Notes: generated by a model from the letters alone, not told the origin. Counted from the first letter of the stretch, positions 26,764 to 35,826 are shown. The stretch: DNA of 64,000 nt from Ornithinibacter sp. (GCA_029266735.1 JAQSWG010000008.1:18895-82894); one strand, 5' to 3'. Made by a program: numbers and translations.

Positions 26764-27870
26764 TCAGGCGTCGCGACGGCGCACGCCGAGGCCGCGTCCG
26801 CCGGGGGCACGCTGCAGCTCGTGCAACCTCACCACACCGATCCCGCGCAGCACCCGCCGCCGGCGCTCGATCGCGGTGAACCCCGACACCTCGCCGAGGA
26901 CCCTCGCCATGTCCTCGTCGACGTACACGTGCCCGGACGGAGTGACGGCGGTGATCCGGCTCGCCTTGTTCACCGTGAGGCCGAAGACGTCGCCGAGGCG
27001 GGACACGACCCTCCCGTGGGCGAGCCCGACGCGGACCGGCGGAAGCAGCTCGTCCTCGGTCATCGCGTCAACGAGGTCGAGAGCGATGGCGGATGCCGCG
27101 GCCACCTCCCGGTGGACGAACAGCACCTCGTCGCCCACCGTCTTGATGACCCGGCCGCCGTGCTCGGTCACCACGTCGCTCGCGAGGAGCTCGAACCGCT
27201 GGACGAGGCGCGCCAGCTGACGCTCACTCATCCGGCGCACGAAGGAGGTGAAGGAGACGAGGTCGGCGAAGCCCACGACGCGCACCGGGGCGGAGGGGTC
27301 GGAGTGCACCGCCGGGTCGGCGTCGGCGAGCATGCGGGCGATAGCGTTCGTCAGGTGGCGGCGCCAGACGTACACGAGCAACGGCTCGATGTCGTGCGCC
27401 AGCGCTGCGAGGAGCTGCGCGGCGTCCGCGGCGATCCGGGGCTCGGGCACCGACCGACTGTCGCGTCCCTCGAGGTCCTCGGAGAAGGGGGACGTCAACG
27501 ACTCCGCCACCAGCTGGGTCTGCCACACCGCCAACCTGTCTGCGGTCCGCGCGAAGGCACGCGTCATGCCGAGGGCGAGCTCCTCGCTCACCTGGTCCTC
27601 GCCGATGAGACGCGCGACCCGCTTGAGGGCGTCCAGGTCGGCCTCGGTGAACATCGCCTCGTCGTCCTCGACGATCTGGAAGCCCATGGCGTGCCAGAAC
27701 CGGCGAGCCGTGGCCGGCTCGACGCCGGCGCCGTCGGACACCTCGGCACGTCCCATCGACGCGGGACGGCCGAGCAGGGACCGCTCGACCCGGGCGGCGA
27801 GGTCGGCATCGGTGACGAGGTCGCTCCCGGGGTGCACCTCTGACCCCTGGTCGGGGTCCTCGCTCGGCAT
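26764..27870 (-). CDS. Class III adenylate/guanylate cyclase, Rv1264-like, 368 aa
   Basis: The N-terminal 190 residues match the helical autoinhibitory adenylate cyclase regulatory domain of Rv1264, where it senses pH. The catalytic domain has both metal-binding aspartates (Asp203 in VVGFADLVSFTSF, Asp247 in IKTVGDEVLF), the purine-binding Lys243, and the transition-state pair Asn301 and Arg305 in TVNKASRI. It should be soluble, dimeric and make cAMP. ATG 27870 follows GAGGAG. It starts 11 bases after the birA stop, so cAMP synthesis and biotin ligase are co-transcribed. Confidence 0.9.
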   Translation of the reverse strand: MPSEDPDQGSEVHPGSDLVTDADLAARVERSLLGRPASMGRAEVSDGAGVEPATARRFWHAMGFQIVEDDEAMFTEADLDALKRVARLIGEDQVSEELALGMTRAFARTADRLAVWQTQLVAESLTSPFSEDLEGRDSRSVPEPRIAADAAQLLAALAHDIEPLLVYVWRRHLTNAIARMLADADPAVHSDPSAPVRVVGFADLVSFTSFVRRMSERQLARLVQRFELLASDVVTEHGGRVIKTVGDEVLFVHREVAAASAIALDLVDAMTEDELLPPVRVGLAHGRVVSRLGDVFGLTVNKASRITAVTPSGHVYVDEDMARVLGEVSGFTAIERRRRVLRGIGVVRLHELQRAPGGRGLGVRRRDA

Positions 27871-27881
27871 CCGAGCTCCTC

Positions 27882-28694
27882 TCAGCGTGACCGGACGTGC
27901 ACCACGTCCCCGGCGGACACGGCGTACGTGCCCTCCGCCGTACGCACCGCCAGTCTGCCCGCATCGTCGACGCCTGTCGCCATTCCCCTCAGCACCCCAC
28001 CGCCCGGCTCGTGCACCTCGACCACCCGACCGACGGTCGAGCAGGCGGCGGCATAGGCAGCCTGCACCGCTCCGCTCGGCCCGGTGTCCTCCCGCAAGAG
28101 CCGGGCCAGGTGCACGAGGTATGCCGTGAGCACATTCGCGCGGTCGACGCCGGGAGTCTTCGGGGCCCCCGGTGTGCCCGAGGAGCCCGAGGCGCCGCCG
28201 GCGCGGGCGGCGTGCAGCGAGGTGGCGGCGTCCAGGGGCAGGTCCTCGCGGGCCGTGCCGACGTTGAGCCCGAGGCCCACGACGACCCCCTGGGTCGTCC
28301 ACTCGCAGAGCAGTCCCGCCAGCTTCCGGTCGCCGTCGCTCGGGACGAGGACGTCGTTCGGCCACTTGAGGGCGGTCAGGAGGTCGGCCACCTCGAGCAC
28401 CGCACGGTGCACCGCGAGCCCGGCCAGCAGCGGAGCCCACGCCGGCCCGGAGGCGGGCGGGGGGACGAGCACGGAGACCGCGAGCCCTGTTCCGGGCGTC
28501 GTCGTCCAGGAGCGACCGAGCCGTCCACGCCCGGCATCCTGGCGCTCGGCGACCACCACCCGCCAGGTACGGGGGCGCGCTCGGATCTCGTCGTTCGTCG
28601 AACCCAGGCGGTCGAAGACCTCCACGGGCAGCCAGGGTTCGCCCGGTGTGACGGATCGCTCGCCGAGGGGTCCGTGGTCGGGCTTCGGGCGCAC
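27882..28694 (-). CDS. birA: Biotin-[acetyl-CoA-carboxylase] ligase
   Basis: BirA activates biotin as biotinyl-AMP and transfers it to the carrier lysine of acyl-CoA carboxylases. The 270-residue protein has EVFDRLGSTNDEIRA, ERQDAGRGRLGRSW, ALKWPNDVLV and KLAGLLCEW. No DNA-binding domain is present, so it is not a repressor. A Gly/Ser/Pro-rich insert lies near residues 165-180. GTG 28694 has a -10 TAGCCT 7 bases upstream. Its substrate carrier is presumably the accA product at 58.2 kb. Confidence 0.93.
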   Translation of the reverse strand: MRPKPDHGPLGERSVTPGEPWLPVEVFDRLGSTNDEIRARPRTWRVVVAERQDAGRGRLGRSWTTTPGTGLAVSVLVPPPASGPAWAPLLAGLAVHRAVLEVADLLTALKWPNDVLVPSDGDRKLAGLLCEWTTQGVVVGLGLNVGTAREDLPLDAATSLHAARAGGASGSSGTPGAPKTPGVDRANVLTAYLVHLARLLREDTGPSGAVQAAYAAACSTVGRVVEVHEPGGGVLRGMATGVDDAGRLAVRTAEGTYAVSAGDVVHVRSR

Positions 28695-28701
28695 GGGGGC
28701 A

Positions 28702-28711
28702 AGGCTAGGCT
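28702..28711. promoter_or_regulatory. Overlapping divergent -10 elements of birA and accD5
   Basis: The bases AGGCTAGGCT carry TAGCCT on the reverse strand (28702-28707, 7 bases before the birA GTG) and TAGGCT on the forward strand (28706-28711, 6 bases before the accD5 ATG). They share two bases. The space between start codons is only 23 bp, so both messages should be leaderless and the -35 regions would lie in the opposite coding sequence. Confidence 0.6.
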
Positions 28712-28717
28712 CGAAGC

Positions 28718-30346
28718 ATGCCCAAGAGCGACACCCACTCCATCGGCGGCACGGACGTCCCGAAGGACATCGACACGACGACGACAGCAGGGAAGCTCGC
28801 GGACCTCAAGCGCCGGGTGGCGGAGGTGGCCGGGGCCGGCTCCGCGCGCGCGGTGGAGAAGCAGCACGCGAAGGGCAAGAAGACTGCTCGGGAGCGGCTG
28901 CAGCTGCTCCTCGACGAGGGCACGTTCGTCGAGATGGACAAGTACGCCCGCCACCGCTCGGTCGCCTTCGGCCAGGACAAGAACCGCCCCTACGGCGACG
29001 GGGTCGTCACGGGGTACGGCACCGTCGACGGGCGGACCGTCGCCGTGTTCGCGCAGGACTTCACCGTGTTCGGTGGCTCGCTCGGTGAGGTCTTCGGGGA
29101 GAAGATCGTCAAGATCATGGACTTCGCGATGAAGGTCGGCTGCCCGGTCGTCGGGCTCAACGACTCCGGCGGTGCGCGGATCCAGGAGGGCGTCGTCTCC
29201 CTCGGCCTCTACGGCGAGATCTTCCGCCGCAACGTCCACGCCTCAGGTGTGGTGCCGCAGATCTCGCTCGTCATGGGCCCCTGCGCCGGTGGTGCCGTCT
29301 ACTCCCCCGCCGTCACCGACTTCACCGTGATGGTGGACCAGACCTCCCACATGTTCATCACCGGTCCGGATGTCATCAAGACGGTCACGGGTGAGGACGT
29401 CGGCTTCGAGGAGCTCGGTGGCGCGCGCACCCACAACACGAAATCCGGTGTCGCGCACTACATGGGCACCGACGAGGACGACGCGATCGAGTACGTCAAG
29501 GCGTTGCTCTCCTACCTGCCCAGCAACAACATGGAGGACCCGCCGGTCTTCGGCGGGGAGAACGACCTCGAGGTCACCGACGACGACCGGTTCCTCGACA
29601 CGATCATCCCCGACAGCCCCAACGTCCCCTACGACATGCAGCAGGTCATCGAGAAGGTGCTCGACGACGAGGAGTTCCTCGAGGTGCAGCCGCTGTTCGC
29701 GCCGAACATCCTCATCGGCTTCGGCCGGATCGAGGGCCGATCGGTCGGCGTCGTCGCGAACAACCCGATGCAGTTCGCCGGCACGCTGGACATCGACGCC
29801 TCGGAGAAGGCGGCCCGGTTCGTGCGCACCTGCGACGCCTTCAACGTGCCGATCCTCACGTTCGTCGACGTCCCGGGCTTCCTGCCCGGCACCGACCAGG
29901 AGTGGGACGGCATCATCCGGCGCGGTGCGAAGCTCATCTACGCCTACGCAGAGGCCACCGTGCCGCTCGTCACCGTCATCACCCGCAAGGCCTACGGCGG
30001 TGCCTACGACGTCATGGGGTCCAAGCACCTCGGCGCCGACATCAACCTCGCCTGGCCCACGGCACAGATCGCCGTCATGGGAGCCCAGGGCGCGGTCAAC
30101 ATCCTCTACCGCAAGGCGCTCGCGAAGGTCGCGGAGCGCGACGGCTCCGTCGAGGAGGCCCGAGCCGCGTTCGTCCAGGCGTACGAGGACGCGCTCGCCA
30201 ACCCCTACGTCGCGGCGGAGCGCGGCTACATCGACACCGTCATCACGCCGTCCAACACCCGGATGAACGTGTCCAAGGCGCTACGCGCCCTGCGCAACAA
30301 GCGGGAGTCGCTGCCGCCGAAGAAGCACGGCAACATTCCCCTATGA
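28718..30346 (+). CDS. accD5: Propionyl/acetyl-CoA carboxylase beta subunit (carboxyltransferase)
   Basis: The 542-residue carboxyltransferase moves CO2 from carboxybiotin to acyl-CoA. It shows [49 protein letters not shown], and [20 protein letters not shown], the two oxyanion-hole regions for biotin and Co[22 protein letters not shown] is typical of AccD5/PccB. It is coupled by ATGA to accE and head-to-head with birA, as in the mycobacterial birA-accD5-accE5-maf block. It should work with AccA (58.2 kb). Confidence 0.95.
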   Translation: MPKSDTHSIGGTDVPKDIDTTTTAGKLADLKRRVAEVAGAGSARAVEKQHAKGKKTARERLQLLLDEGTFVEMDKYARHRSVAFGQDKNRPYGDGVVTGYGTVDGRTVAVFAQDFTVFGGSLGEVFGEKIVKIMDFAMKVGCPVVGLNDSGGARIQEGVVSLGLYGEIFRRNVHASGVVPQISLVMGPCAGGAVYSPAVTDFTVMVDQTSHMFITGPDVIKTVTGEDVGFEELGGARTHNTKSGVAHYMGTDEDDAIEYVKALLSYLPSNNMEDPPVFGGENDLEVTDDDRFLDTIIPDSPNVPYDMQQVIEKVLDDEEFLEVQPLFAPNILIGFGRIEGRSVGVVANNPMQFAGTLDIDASEKAARFVRTCDAFNVPILTFVDVPGFLPGTDQEWDGIIRRGAKLIYAYAEATVPLVTVITRKAYGGAYDVMGSKHLGADINLAWPTAQIAVMGAQGAVNILYRKALAKVAERDGSVEEARAAFVQAYEDALANPYVAAERGYIDTVITPSNTRMNVSKALRALRNKRESLPPKKHGNIPL

Positions 30347-30457
30347 CCTCCTCGCAGGCTCCGAGCTCAGGGGGACCCCGCCCTATGACCTCCTCGCAGG
30401 CTCCGAGCTCAGGGGGACCCCGCCCTATGACCTCCTCGCAGGCTCCGAGCCCAGCGG
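30341..30457 (+). repeat. 42-bp in-frame tandem repeat containing the accE start codon
   Basis: Two complete 42-bp units (30341-30382 and 30383-30424) and a partial third copy to about 30457 each begin CTATGACCTCCTCGCAGGCT. ATG codons at 30343, 30385 and 30427 are all in the accE frame, and each unit encodes 14 residues ([14 protein letters not shown]). Only the first ATG overlaps the accD5 stop. Confidence 0.9.
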
Positions 30458-30684
30458 CACCTGACCGTCGAGCGGACCCGGTGATCCGGGTCAGTGGACC
30501 GGCCACCGCGGAGGACATCGCCGCGCTCGTGGCGGTCCTCGTCGCCGCCGGCTCCGGTGCGGACGGAGCGGACGGAGCGCGCGGGACGTCAGCCCGCGCC
30601 TCCGTGTGGGCGGCGCACCGGGCGGCGATGCGCGGGCCGGTGGGCCATGGCCCGGCCGCCTGGCGCACCAGCCTGCGACCCTGA
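30343..30684 (+). CDS. accE: Acyl-CoA carboxylase epsilon subunit
   Basis: AccE is the small actinobacterial subunit that stabilises the AccA-AccD5 complex. The core reads [25 protein letters not shown] and [27 protein letters not shown], which matches the family pattern of a short strand, an AALVAVL helix and a C-terminal Trp-containing tail. The N-terminus is extended by nearly three 14-residue repeats. ATG 30343 overlaps the accD5 stop (ATGA); initiation at 30385 or 30427 would remove one or two repeats. Products of 113, 99 or 85 residues are possible. Confidence 0.88.
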   Translation: MTSSQAPSSGGPRPMTSSQAPSSGGPRPMTSSQAPSPAAPDRRADPVIRVSGPATAEDIAALVAVLVAAGSGADGADGARGTSARASVWAAHRAAMRGPVGHGPAAWRTSLRP

Positions 30685-30691
30685 GCCGGCC

Positions 30692-31351
30692 TCAGCCAGT
30701 CCGCAGCACGCGGCGGGCGAGCCGGTCGTGGTCCACGCCGGTGAGGACGGCCTCGCGCACGACGCGCTCGGCCGCCGGCCCGTCCCCCATGAGGGCCTGG
30801 AACACCTCGGAAACCGTGATGCCATGCTCCGGACGGTCCGCCACGTCCACGACGTCTCCCGTCGTGATGATCCCCGGCGAGACCACTGCGAGGTAGGCGC
30901 CGGTCCGGCCTCGCTCGGAGAAGCGGCGCACCCAGCCCGGCTCTCCCATCCAGGCGTGGAAGGTCGCGCACGGTATCCGTGGCGCAGTGACCTCGAGGAC
31001 GGCCGATCCGACCGTCCAGTGCTCGCCGACCACGGCCGCGTCGACCTCCAGCCCGATGGTCGTGAGGTTCTCCCCGAACATCCCGTCGGGCAGGACTCGG
31101 CCCAGTGCGCCCCCCCACCAGTCGAGCTCCTCGCGCGCCACGGCATACACCGCCTGACGTGACCCGCCGTGGTGCTTGCGGCTCACGACGTCGTCACCGA
31201 CGACACCGCTGCCCAGTCCCCCGCGCTTCGGCCCCGGGTCGCGCACCTCCACCGATGTGACCGGACGCTTGTCGATGGCCGTCCGCTGCCCGTGGGGACG
31301 GATGCCCTCGCGCGGGCTGCCGACGTTCACCGACCTCACCCGTGGCGTCAT
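30692..31351 (-). CDS. MOSC domain protein (YiiM-like), 219 aa
   Basis: The protein has VRSVNVGSPR at the N-terminus, GDDVVSRKHHGGSRQAVYAVAREELDWW, GMFGENLTTIGLEV and APRIPCATFHAWMGEPGWVRRF, with the conserved MOSC cysteine in RIPC. MOSC proteins handle molybdenum cofactor sulfur or the reduction of N-hydroxylated compounds (YiiM). ATG 31351 has TACCCT 7 bases upstream. It converges on accE and is divergent from the DUF885 gene. Substrate unknown. Confidence 0.85.
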   Translation of the reverse strand: MTPRVRSVNVGSPREGIRPHGQRTAIDKRPVTSVEVRDPGPKRGGLGSGVVGDDVVSRKHHGGSRQAVYAVAREELDWWGGALGRVLPDGMFGENLTTIGLEVDAAVVGEHWTVGSAVLEVTAPRIPCATFHAWMGEPGWVRRFSERGRTGAYLAVVSPGIITTGDVVDVADRPEHGITVSEVFQALMGDGPAAERVVREAVLTGVDHDRLARRVLRTG

Positions 31352-31358
31352 GGGTCAG

Positions 31359-31364
31359 AGGGTA
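31359..31364 (-). promoter_or_regulatory. -10 element TACCCT, leaderless MOSC gene
   Basis: TACCCT on the reverse strand ends 7 bases before ATG 31351 and is part of a GGCATACCCT string, one of several promoters that contain the frequent GGCATAC motif. Confidence 0.5.
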
Positions 31365-31438
31365 TGCCGGGTCGACGTGACGTCTCCCAACCCTCCTCCG
31401 CCCAGCCGCTCGCCAGGCCATCCGACCCACGCCTCCGG

Positions 31439-31444
31439 TAGCGT
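31439..31444 (+). promoter_or_regulatory. -10 element TAGCGT, leaderless DUF885 gene
   Basis: TAGCGT ends 7 bases before GTG 31452, with no SD between. Confidence 0.5.
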
Positions 31445-31451
31445 CCCCGAG

Positions 31452-33143
31452 GTGACCCAGGAGACTGTGGAAACCCGTCCGCCCACCCCCGTCGACGCCA
31501 TCGCCGACGCACATGTCGATGCCGTGCTGGCGGCGAGCCCCATCGAGGCCACCTATCTCGGCGTGCCCGGACATGACACCGAGCTCGACGACTTCTCGCC
31601 CGACGGCTACGCGCACCACGCACACATCGCCCGTGAGACCCTCCGGCGGCTGGAGGAGGTCGAGCCCGTCGACGAGGTGGACCGGATCACGGTCGCGGCG
31701 ATGGGCGAGCGCCTCGGTCTCGAGATCGAGGTCCACGAGGCCGGCTACGACCGCATGGAGCTCAACGTCATCGCCTCGCCGCTCCAGAGCTGTCGCGACG
31801 TGCTGGACCTCATGCCGACAGCCACCCATGACGACTGGGCCACGATCGCCACCCGGCTCGGCCGGATCCCCACGGCCCTGGAGCAGTGGACCGCCACCCT
31901 CCGGCAGTCCGCGGACCGCGGCCTCGTGACGCCCCGCCGTCAGGTGACGGAGTGCATCGCCCAGTGCGACGAGCTGACCGGCGCCGACGGCTTCTTCGCG
32001 CACTTCCTCGCCGAGGCAGCGGTTCAGGGGGAACCCCTCGACGGCGCCGTACGGCGGGAGCTGGAACGGGGCACCGAGTCGGCGGTCACGGCATACACGC
32101 GGCTCGGCGAGGATCTGCGCCAGCTGCTCGACAAGGCGCCGGAGTCCGACGCGGCCGGCCGTGAGCGCTACGAGCTGGCATCACGGCGTTTCCTCGGCGC
32201 GACCGTGGACCTCGAGGAGACCTATGCCTGGGGGCAGCAGGAGCTGGCCCGGATCACCGGCGACATGCAGGCAACTGCGCAGAGGATCCTGCCGGGTGCG
32301 AGCGTCCGCGAGGCCATGGACCACCTGGACCACGACCCGGCATACCAGCTCCACGGCACCGAGGCGCTTCGCGCCTGGATGCAGGAACGCGCGGACGAGG
32401 TCATCGGGCACACGGCGGGCACGCACTTCGACATCCCCGATCCGGTGCGCACCATCGAGGCGCGGATCGCGCCGACGCACACCGGGGGCATGTACTACAC
32501 GGGTCCGAGCGACGACCTCAGCCGCCCCGGGCGGATGTGGTGGTCGGTGCCGAGAGGTGTCACGGAGTTCAGCACCTGGCGCGAGCTGACGACCGTCTAC
32601 CACGAGGGCGTCCCCGGGCACCATCTCCAGGTGGCTCAGACGGTCTACCGCCGCGAGCTGCTCAACCGGTGGCGGCGCCAGATGTGCTGGGTGAGCGGCC
32701 ACGGCGAGGGGTGGGCGCTCTACGCTGAGCGGCTCATGGCAGACCTCGGGTACATGGACGACCCCGGCAACTACCTCGGCCTGCTCGACGGCCAGTCGCT
32801 CCGGGCCGCCCGGGTCGTCCTCGACATCGGCGTGCACTGCGGCCTCGAGGCCCCGTCCGAGGTCGGCGGTGGCGGCTGGACCTACGACAAGGCATGGGAG
32901 TTCCTCACCACCCACGCCCACGAGGGCGAGGCTCTGCTGAGGTTCGAGCTGAACCGCTACCTCGGCTGGCCCGGACAGGCGCCGAGCTACAAGATCGGGG
33001 AGCGACTCTGGCTCCAGCTGAGAGACGAGACGGCGCGACGGGAGGGAGCGGCGTTCTCGCTCAGGGACTTTCACCGTCGCGCCCTCGACGTCGGGTCGGT
33101 GGGTCTCGACGTGCTGCGCGAGGCGGTCCTCGGCCGCCGCTGA
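31452..33143 (+). CDS. DUF885 family protein (HExxH-like metallopeptidase), 563 aa
   Basis: GTG 31452 is selected from the promoter spacing; the frame is open further upstream. The protein is soluble and helical, with the metal site in TTVYHEGVPGHHLQVAQ (HEGxxGHH) and a downstream Glu region HGEGWALYAERLMADLGY, plus GGMYYTGPSDDLSRPGRMWW, typical of DUF885. The family is distantly related to M32-like carboxypeptidases; activity has rarely been tested. No signal peptide is seen, so it is cytoplasmic. It lies between the MOSC and TetR genes. Confidence 0.88.
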   Translation: MTQETVETRPPTPVDAIADAHVDAVLAASPIEATYLGVPGHDTELDDFSPDGYAHHAHIARETLRRLEEVEPVDEVDRITVAAMGERLGLEIEVHEAGYDRMELNVIASPLQSCRDVLDLMPTATHDDWATIATRLGRIPTALEQWTATLRQSADRGLVTPRRQVTECIAQCDELTGADGFFAHFLAEAAVQGEPLDGAVRRELERGTESAVTAYTRLGEDLRQLLDKAPESDAAGRERYELASRRFLGATVDLEETYAWGQQELARITGDMQATAQRILPGASVREAMDHLDHDPAYQLHGTEALRAWMQERADEVIGHTAGTHFDIPDPVRTIEARIAPTHTGGMYYTGPSDDLSRPGRMWWSVPRGVTEFSTWRELTTVYHEGVPGHHLQVAQTVYRRELLNRWRRQMCWVSGHGEGWALYAERLMADLGYMDDPGNYLGLLDGQSLRAARVVLDIGVHCGLEAPSEVGGGGWTYDKAWEFLTTHAHEGEALLRFELNRYLGWPGQAPSYKIGERLWLQLRDETARREGAAFSLRDFHRRALDVGSVGLDVLREAVLGRR

Positions 33144-33298
33144 CCGCGTCGACCCGGCCCCGCCTGCGCGCCGCGGGGTGGCCACCCGGCTCTCGCTGCC
33201 AGCGCAGCGACGGCGGCCACGTGCCCGGAGCGCCGACGCACGCCACACGGCATACTTTCCCTGACTGTGGAATTCTGCAATGCCCGAGGAGCGGCGAG

Positions 33299-33901
33299 GT
33301 GGCAGGGACCCGTGGCCGCAGGCCGGCCGGCAGCGGCACCCGTGAGGCGATCCTCGCCGCCGCCTCGCGTGCCTTCGCGGAGCTCGGGTACCCGCGCACG
33401 ACCCTGCGAGCCATCGCGAAGGACGCCGGGGTCGACACCCGCCTGGTGACTCACTACTTCGGCAGCAAGCAGGCGCTGTTCGTCGAGGTCGTCGAGCTGC
33501 CGTTCGACCCGGAAGTCGTCATGGCGGCCGTGATCGGCCCGGGCCTCGAGGGGGTCGGGCACCGGCTGGCCACCTTCGCGGTCGGCATGCTCGAGACACC
33601 GGAGGCCCGCCGGACGATGACGGGCCTGCTCCGAGCAGCGGCGTCCGAGGAGGAGGCCGCCGTGAGGGTACGCGAGCTGCTCGTCGCACGGCTCCTCACG
33701 CCCTTGGCGCACCACATCGGGGGGGACCGCCCCGAGCTCCGTGCCTCCCTGACCGGTGCGCAGATGGCCGGGCTCGTGCTCGCCCGCCACATCATCGGCC
33801 TTCCCCGACTCGCGGCGGCGACCCCCGACGAGCTCGTCGCCGCCGTGGGACCGGTGCTCCAGCACTACCTCGCGGGCAACCTGTCGCCCGATACCGGCTG
33901 A
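33299..33901 (+). CDS. TetR family transcriptional regulator, 200 aa
   Basis: An N-terminal HTH (REAILAAASRAFAELGYPRTTLRAIAKDAGVDTRLVTHYFGSKQALF) is followed by a ligand-binding region with TetR_C-type helices (MTGLLRAAASEEEAAVRVRELL, LTGAQMAGLVLARHIIGLPRL). GTG 33299 is preceded by GAGGAG at about 8 bases. It is followed 17 bases later by the antiporter gene, which has its own leaderless promoter. Target and inducer are unknown; the intergenic region 33144-33298 holds a TTTCC...GGAAT inverted motif that might be its operator. Confidence 0.85.
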   Translation: MAGTRGRRPAGSGTREAILAAASRAFAELGYPRTTLRAIAKDAGVDTRLVTHYFGSKQALFVEVVELPFDPEVVMAAVIGPGLEGVGHRLATFAVGMLETPEARRTMTGLLRAAASEEEAAVRVRELLVARLLTPLAHHIGGDRPELRASLTGAQMAGLVLARHIIGLPRLAAATPDELVAAVGPVLQHYLAGNLSPDTG

Positions 33902-33906
33902 GCAGG

Positions 33907-33912
33907 GACAAT
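33907..33912 (+). promoter_or_regulatory. -10 element GACAAT, leaderless antiporter gene
   Basis: GACAAT ends 6 bases before GTG 33919. Sequence and spacing are the same as for the LCP gene at 16442. Confidence 0.5.
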
Positions 33913-33918
33913 CCTCGG

Positions 33919-35826
33919 GTGGAGCTCGCCGCGCTCGTCGTCGCCATCGTCCTCGTCGTCATCCTCGTCCGCAGAGGGACCGTCCCGCTGGGCGTTCCCA
34001 CGCCCATCGCCCTGCTCGTCGTGGGGGCGGTGCTGTCCTTCGTCCCGGCGGTGCCGGAGGTGCGGCTGTCCAGTGAGCTGGTGCTCTACGGCCTCCTGCC
34101 GCCCCTGCTCTACGCGGCGGCCCTGTCGACCTCGCTGCTCGACGTGCGGACGCACCGGGCGGCCATCCTCAGCCTCTCGGTGGGTCTGGTGCTCTTCACT
34201 GCTCTGGGTGTCGGGGTCGTCGCCTGGTTGCTCCTGCCGATCCCGTTCACCCTGGCCTTCGCACTGGGGGCCATCGTCGCCCCGCCGGATGCCGTGGCGG
34301 CCACCGCCGTGGCGCGCCGGATCGGCCTGCCCCGCGGGATCAGGACGATCCTCGAGGGCGAGTCGCTCCTCAACGACGCGACCGCGCTGGTGTCGCTGCG
34401 CACGGCCCTCGCGGCAGCAGGCCTCGCAGCGCACGGCGTGGGAGCAGGTGAGGGTGAGGGCTCGGCGGCCGAGGTGACGTTGGGGTCGGTGTCCGTCGAC
34501 CTCCTCGTCGCCTCGGTCGGCGGCGTGGCCATCGGGGTCGTGGCCTACCTCGTCATCGGCACCATCCGGCGCTACCTCATCACCGAGGTCCCCGCGGACA
34601 CCGCCCTCTCGTTCGTCGCGCCGTACCTCTCCTACGTCCCGGCCGAGCAGGTGGGGGCGTCCGGCGTGCTCGCGGTCGTGACGACCGGCCTCCTCCTGGC
34701 CCACCGCGCGCCCGAGCTGCAGACCGCCCCCTCGCGGCTCTCGGAGAGGATCAACTGGTCGAGTGTGACGTTCGTGCTCGAGAACGCCGTCTTCCTCCTC
34801 ATCGGCCTGCAGATCGCCAGCCTGGTCGACAACGTGGGCCAGGGCGAGCTCTCCCTGTCCCGAACCCTGCTCGTCGGGCTCGCGGTGCTCGTCACCTGTC
34901 TCGTCCTGCGGCCCGTCTGGATGGTCCCCTTCACCCTCATGGGAGCTCGGCACAGCAGGGACCGCGGCGAGCGGGTGCGCAGTGCCCTCGTCGGCTCCTG
35001 GGCGGGCATGCGCGGCGTCGTCACCCTTGCCGCGGCGCTCACCCTGCCCGAGGAGACCCCACTGCGCGCCGAGCTGGTCGTCATCGCCCTCGTGGTCACG
35101 GTCGGCACGTTGCTCCTCCAGGGCACGACGCTGCCCATGCTGGCCCGGGCCCTGGACGTGCGCGGACCCGATCCCAGGGAGGACGCACTCCAGGAGGCGA
35201 CGGTCCTCGGTGCGACGACCGGTGCCGGGCTGCGGCTCATCGAGTCGGACCCCGACGCCGACGCCGCGGTGGTGCGGGCCATCCAGGAGCAGGCCAGCGC
35301 GCGCGTCAACCGCAGCTGGGAGAGGCTCGGAACGCTGGGTCAGGGCGATGACGAGACGCCGAGCGAGTCCCATGTCCGACTTCGCACCGCGATGATCCGC
35401 GAGGAGCGCGCCGAGCTCCTCCGCATCCGGGACCTCGGCGCGGTCGACCACGCGGTGCTCAACACCGTGCTCGGTCAGCTCGACGCCGAGGAGACCGCCC
35501 TGGTGTGGAGCGCGACCCGTTCCGAGAAGGTACGGGGCTCACCGCTGCGGCCACCGGAGCGCATCGCGGGCGCGTGCGAGCACCTCGCCGCCGCCGAGAT
35601 CCCCCGTCCGCCGACCAGTGCGGACGGTTGCGCCACGTGCCTCGAGATCGGCATGCGCTGGGTGCACCTGCGGGCCTGCGCCGCCTGCGGGCACGTCGGG
35701 TGCTGTGACTCGTCGCAGGGAAAGCACGCCTCGGCGCACTTCCGCGAGGCGGGTCACCCGGTCATGCGAAGCATCGAGCCGGGCGAGGCCTGGCGGTGGT
35801 GCTTCGTCGACGAGGTCCTCGGCTGA
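33919..35826 (+). CDS. CPA1-type Na+/H+ antiporter with C-terminal UBP-type zinc finger, 635 aa
   Basis: About 12 membrane helices form a NhaP/CPA1 antiporter: ELVLYGLLPPLLYAAALSTSL, GAIVAPPDAVAATAVARRIGLPRGI, ILEGESLLNDATALV (ESLxNDA ion site) and GSWAGMRGVVTLAAAL. A cytoplasmic helical region (about 400-545) follows, ending with a ZnF-UBP domain (about 553-620): CEHL, CATCLEIG, CAACGHVGCCD and HASAHFREAGHPV supply the Cys/His ligands. In eukaryotes this finger binds ubiquitin C-termini; here the ligand is unknown and it may be a regulatory domain. It probably exports Na+ or K+ for pH and salt tolerance. Confidence 0.92.
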   Translation: MELAALVVAIVLVVILVRRGTVPLGVPTPIALLVVGAVLSFVPAVPEVRLSSELVLYGLLPPLLYAAALSTSLLDVRTHRAAILSLSVGLVLFTALGVGVVAWLLLPIPFTLAFALGAIVAPPDAVAATAVARRIGLPRGIRTILEGESLLNDATALVSLRTALAAAGLAAHGVGAGEGEGSAAEVTLGSVSVDLLVASVGGVAIGVVAYLVIGTIRRYLITEVPADTALSFVAPYLSYVPAEQVGASGVLAVVTTGLLLAHRAPELQTAPSRLSERINWSSVTFVLENAVFLLIGLQIASLVDNVGQGELSLSRTLLVGLAVLVTCLVLRPVWMVPFTLMGARHSRDRGERVRSALVGSWAGMRGVVTLAAALTLPEETPLRAELVVIALVVTVGTLLLQGTTLPMLARALDVRGPDPREDALQEATVLGATTGAGLRLIESDPDADAAVVRAIQEQASARVNRSWERLGTLGQGDDETPSESHVRLRTAMIREERAELLRIRDLGAVDHAVLNTVLGQLDAEETALVWSATRSEKVRGSPLRPPERIAGACEHLAAAEIPRPPTSADGCATCLEIGMRWVHLRACAACGHVGCCDSSQGKHASAHFREAGHPVMRSIEPGEAWRWCFVDEVLG

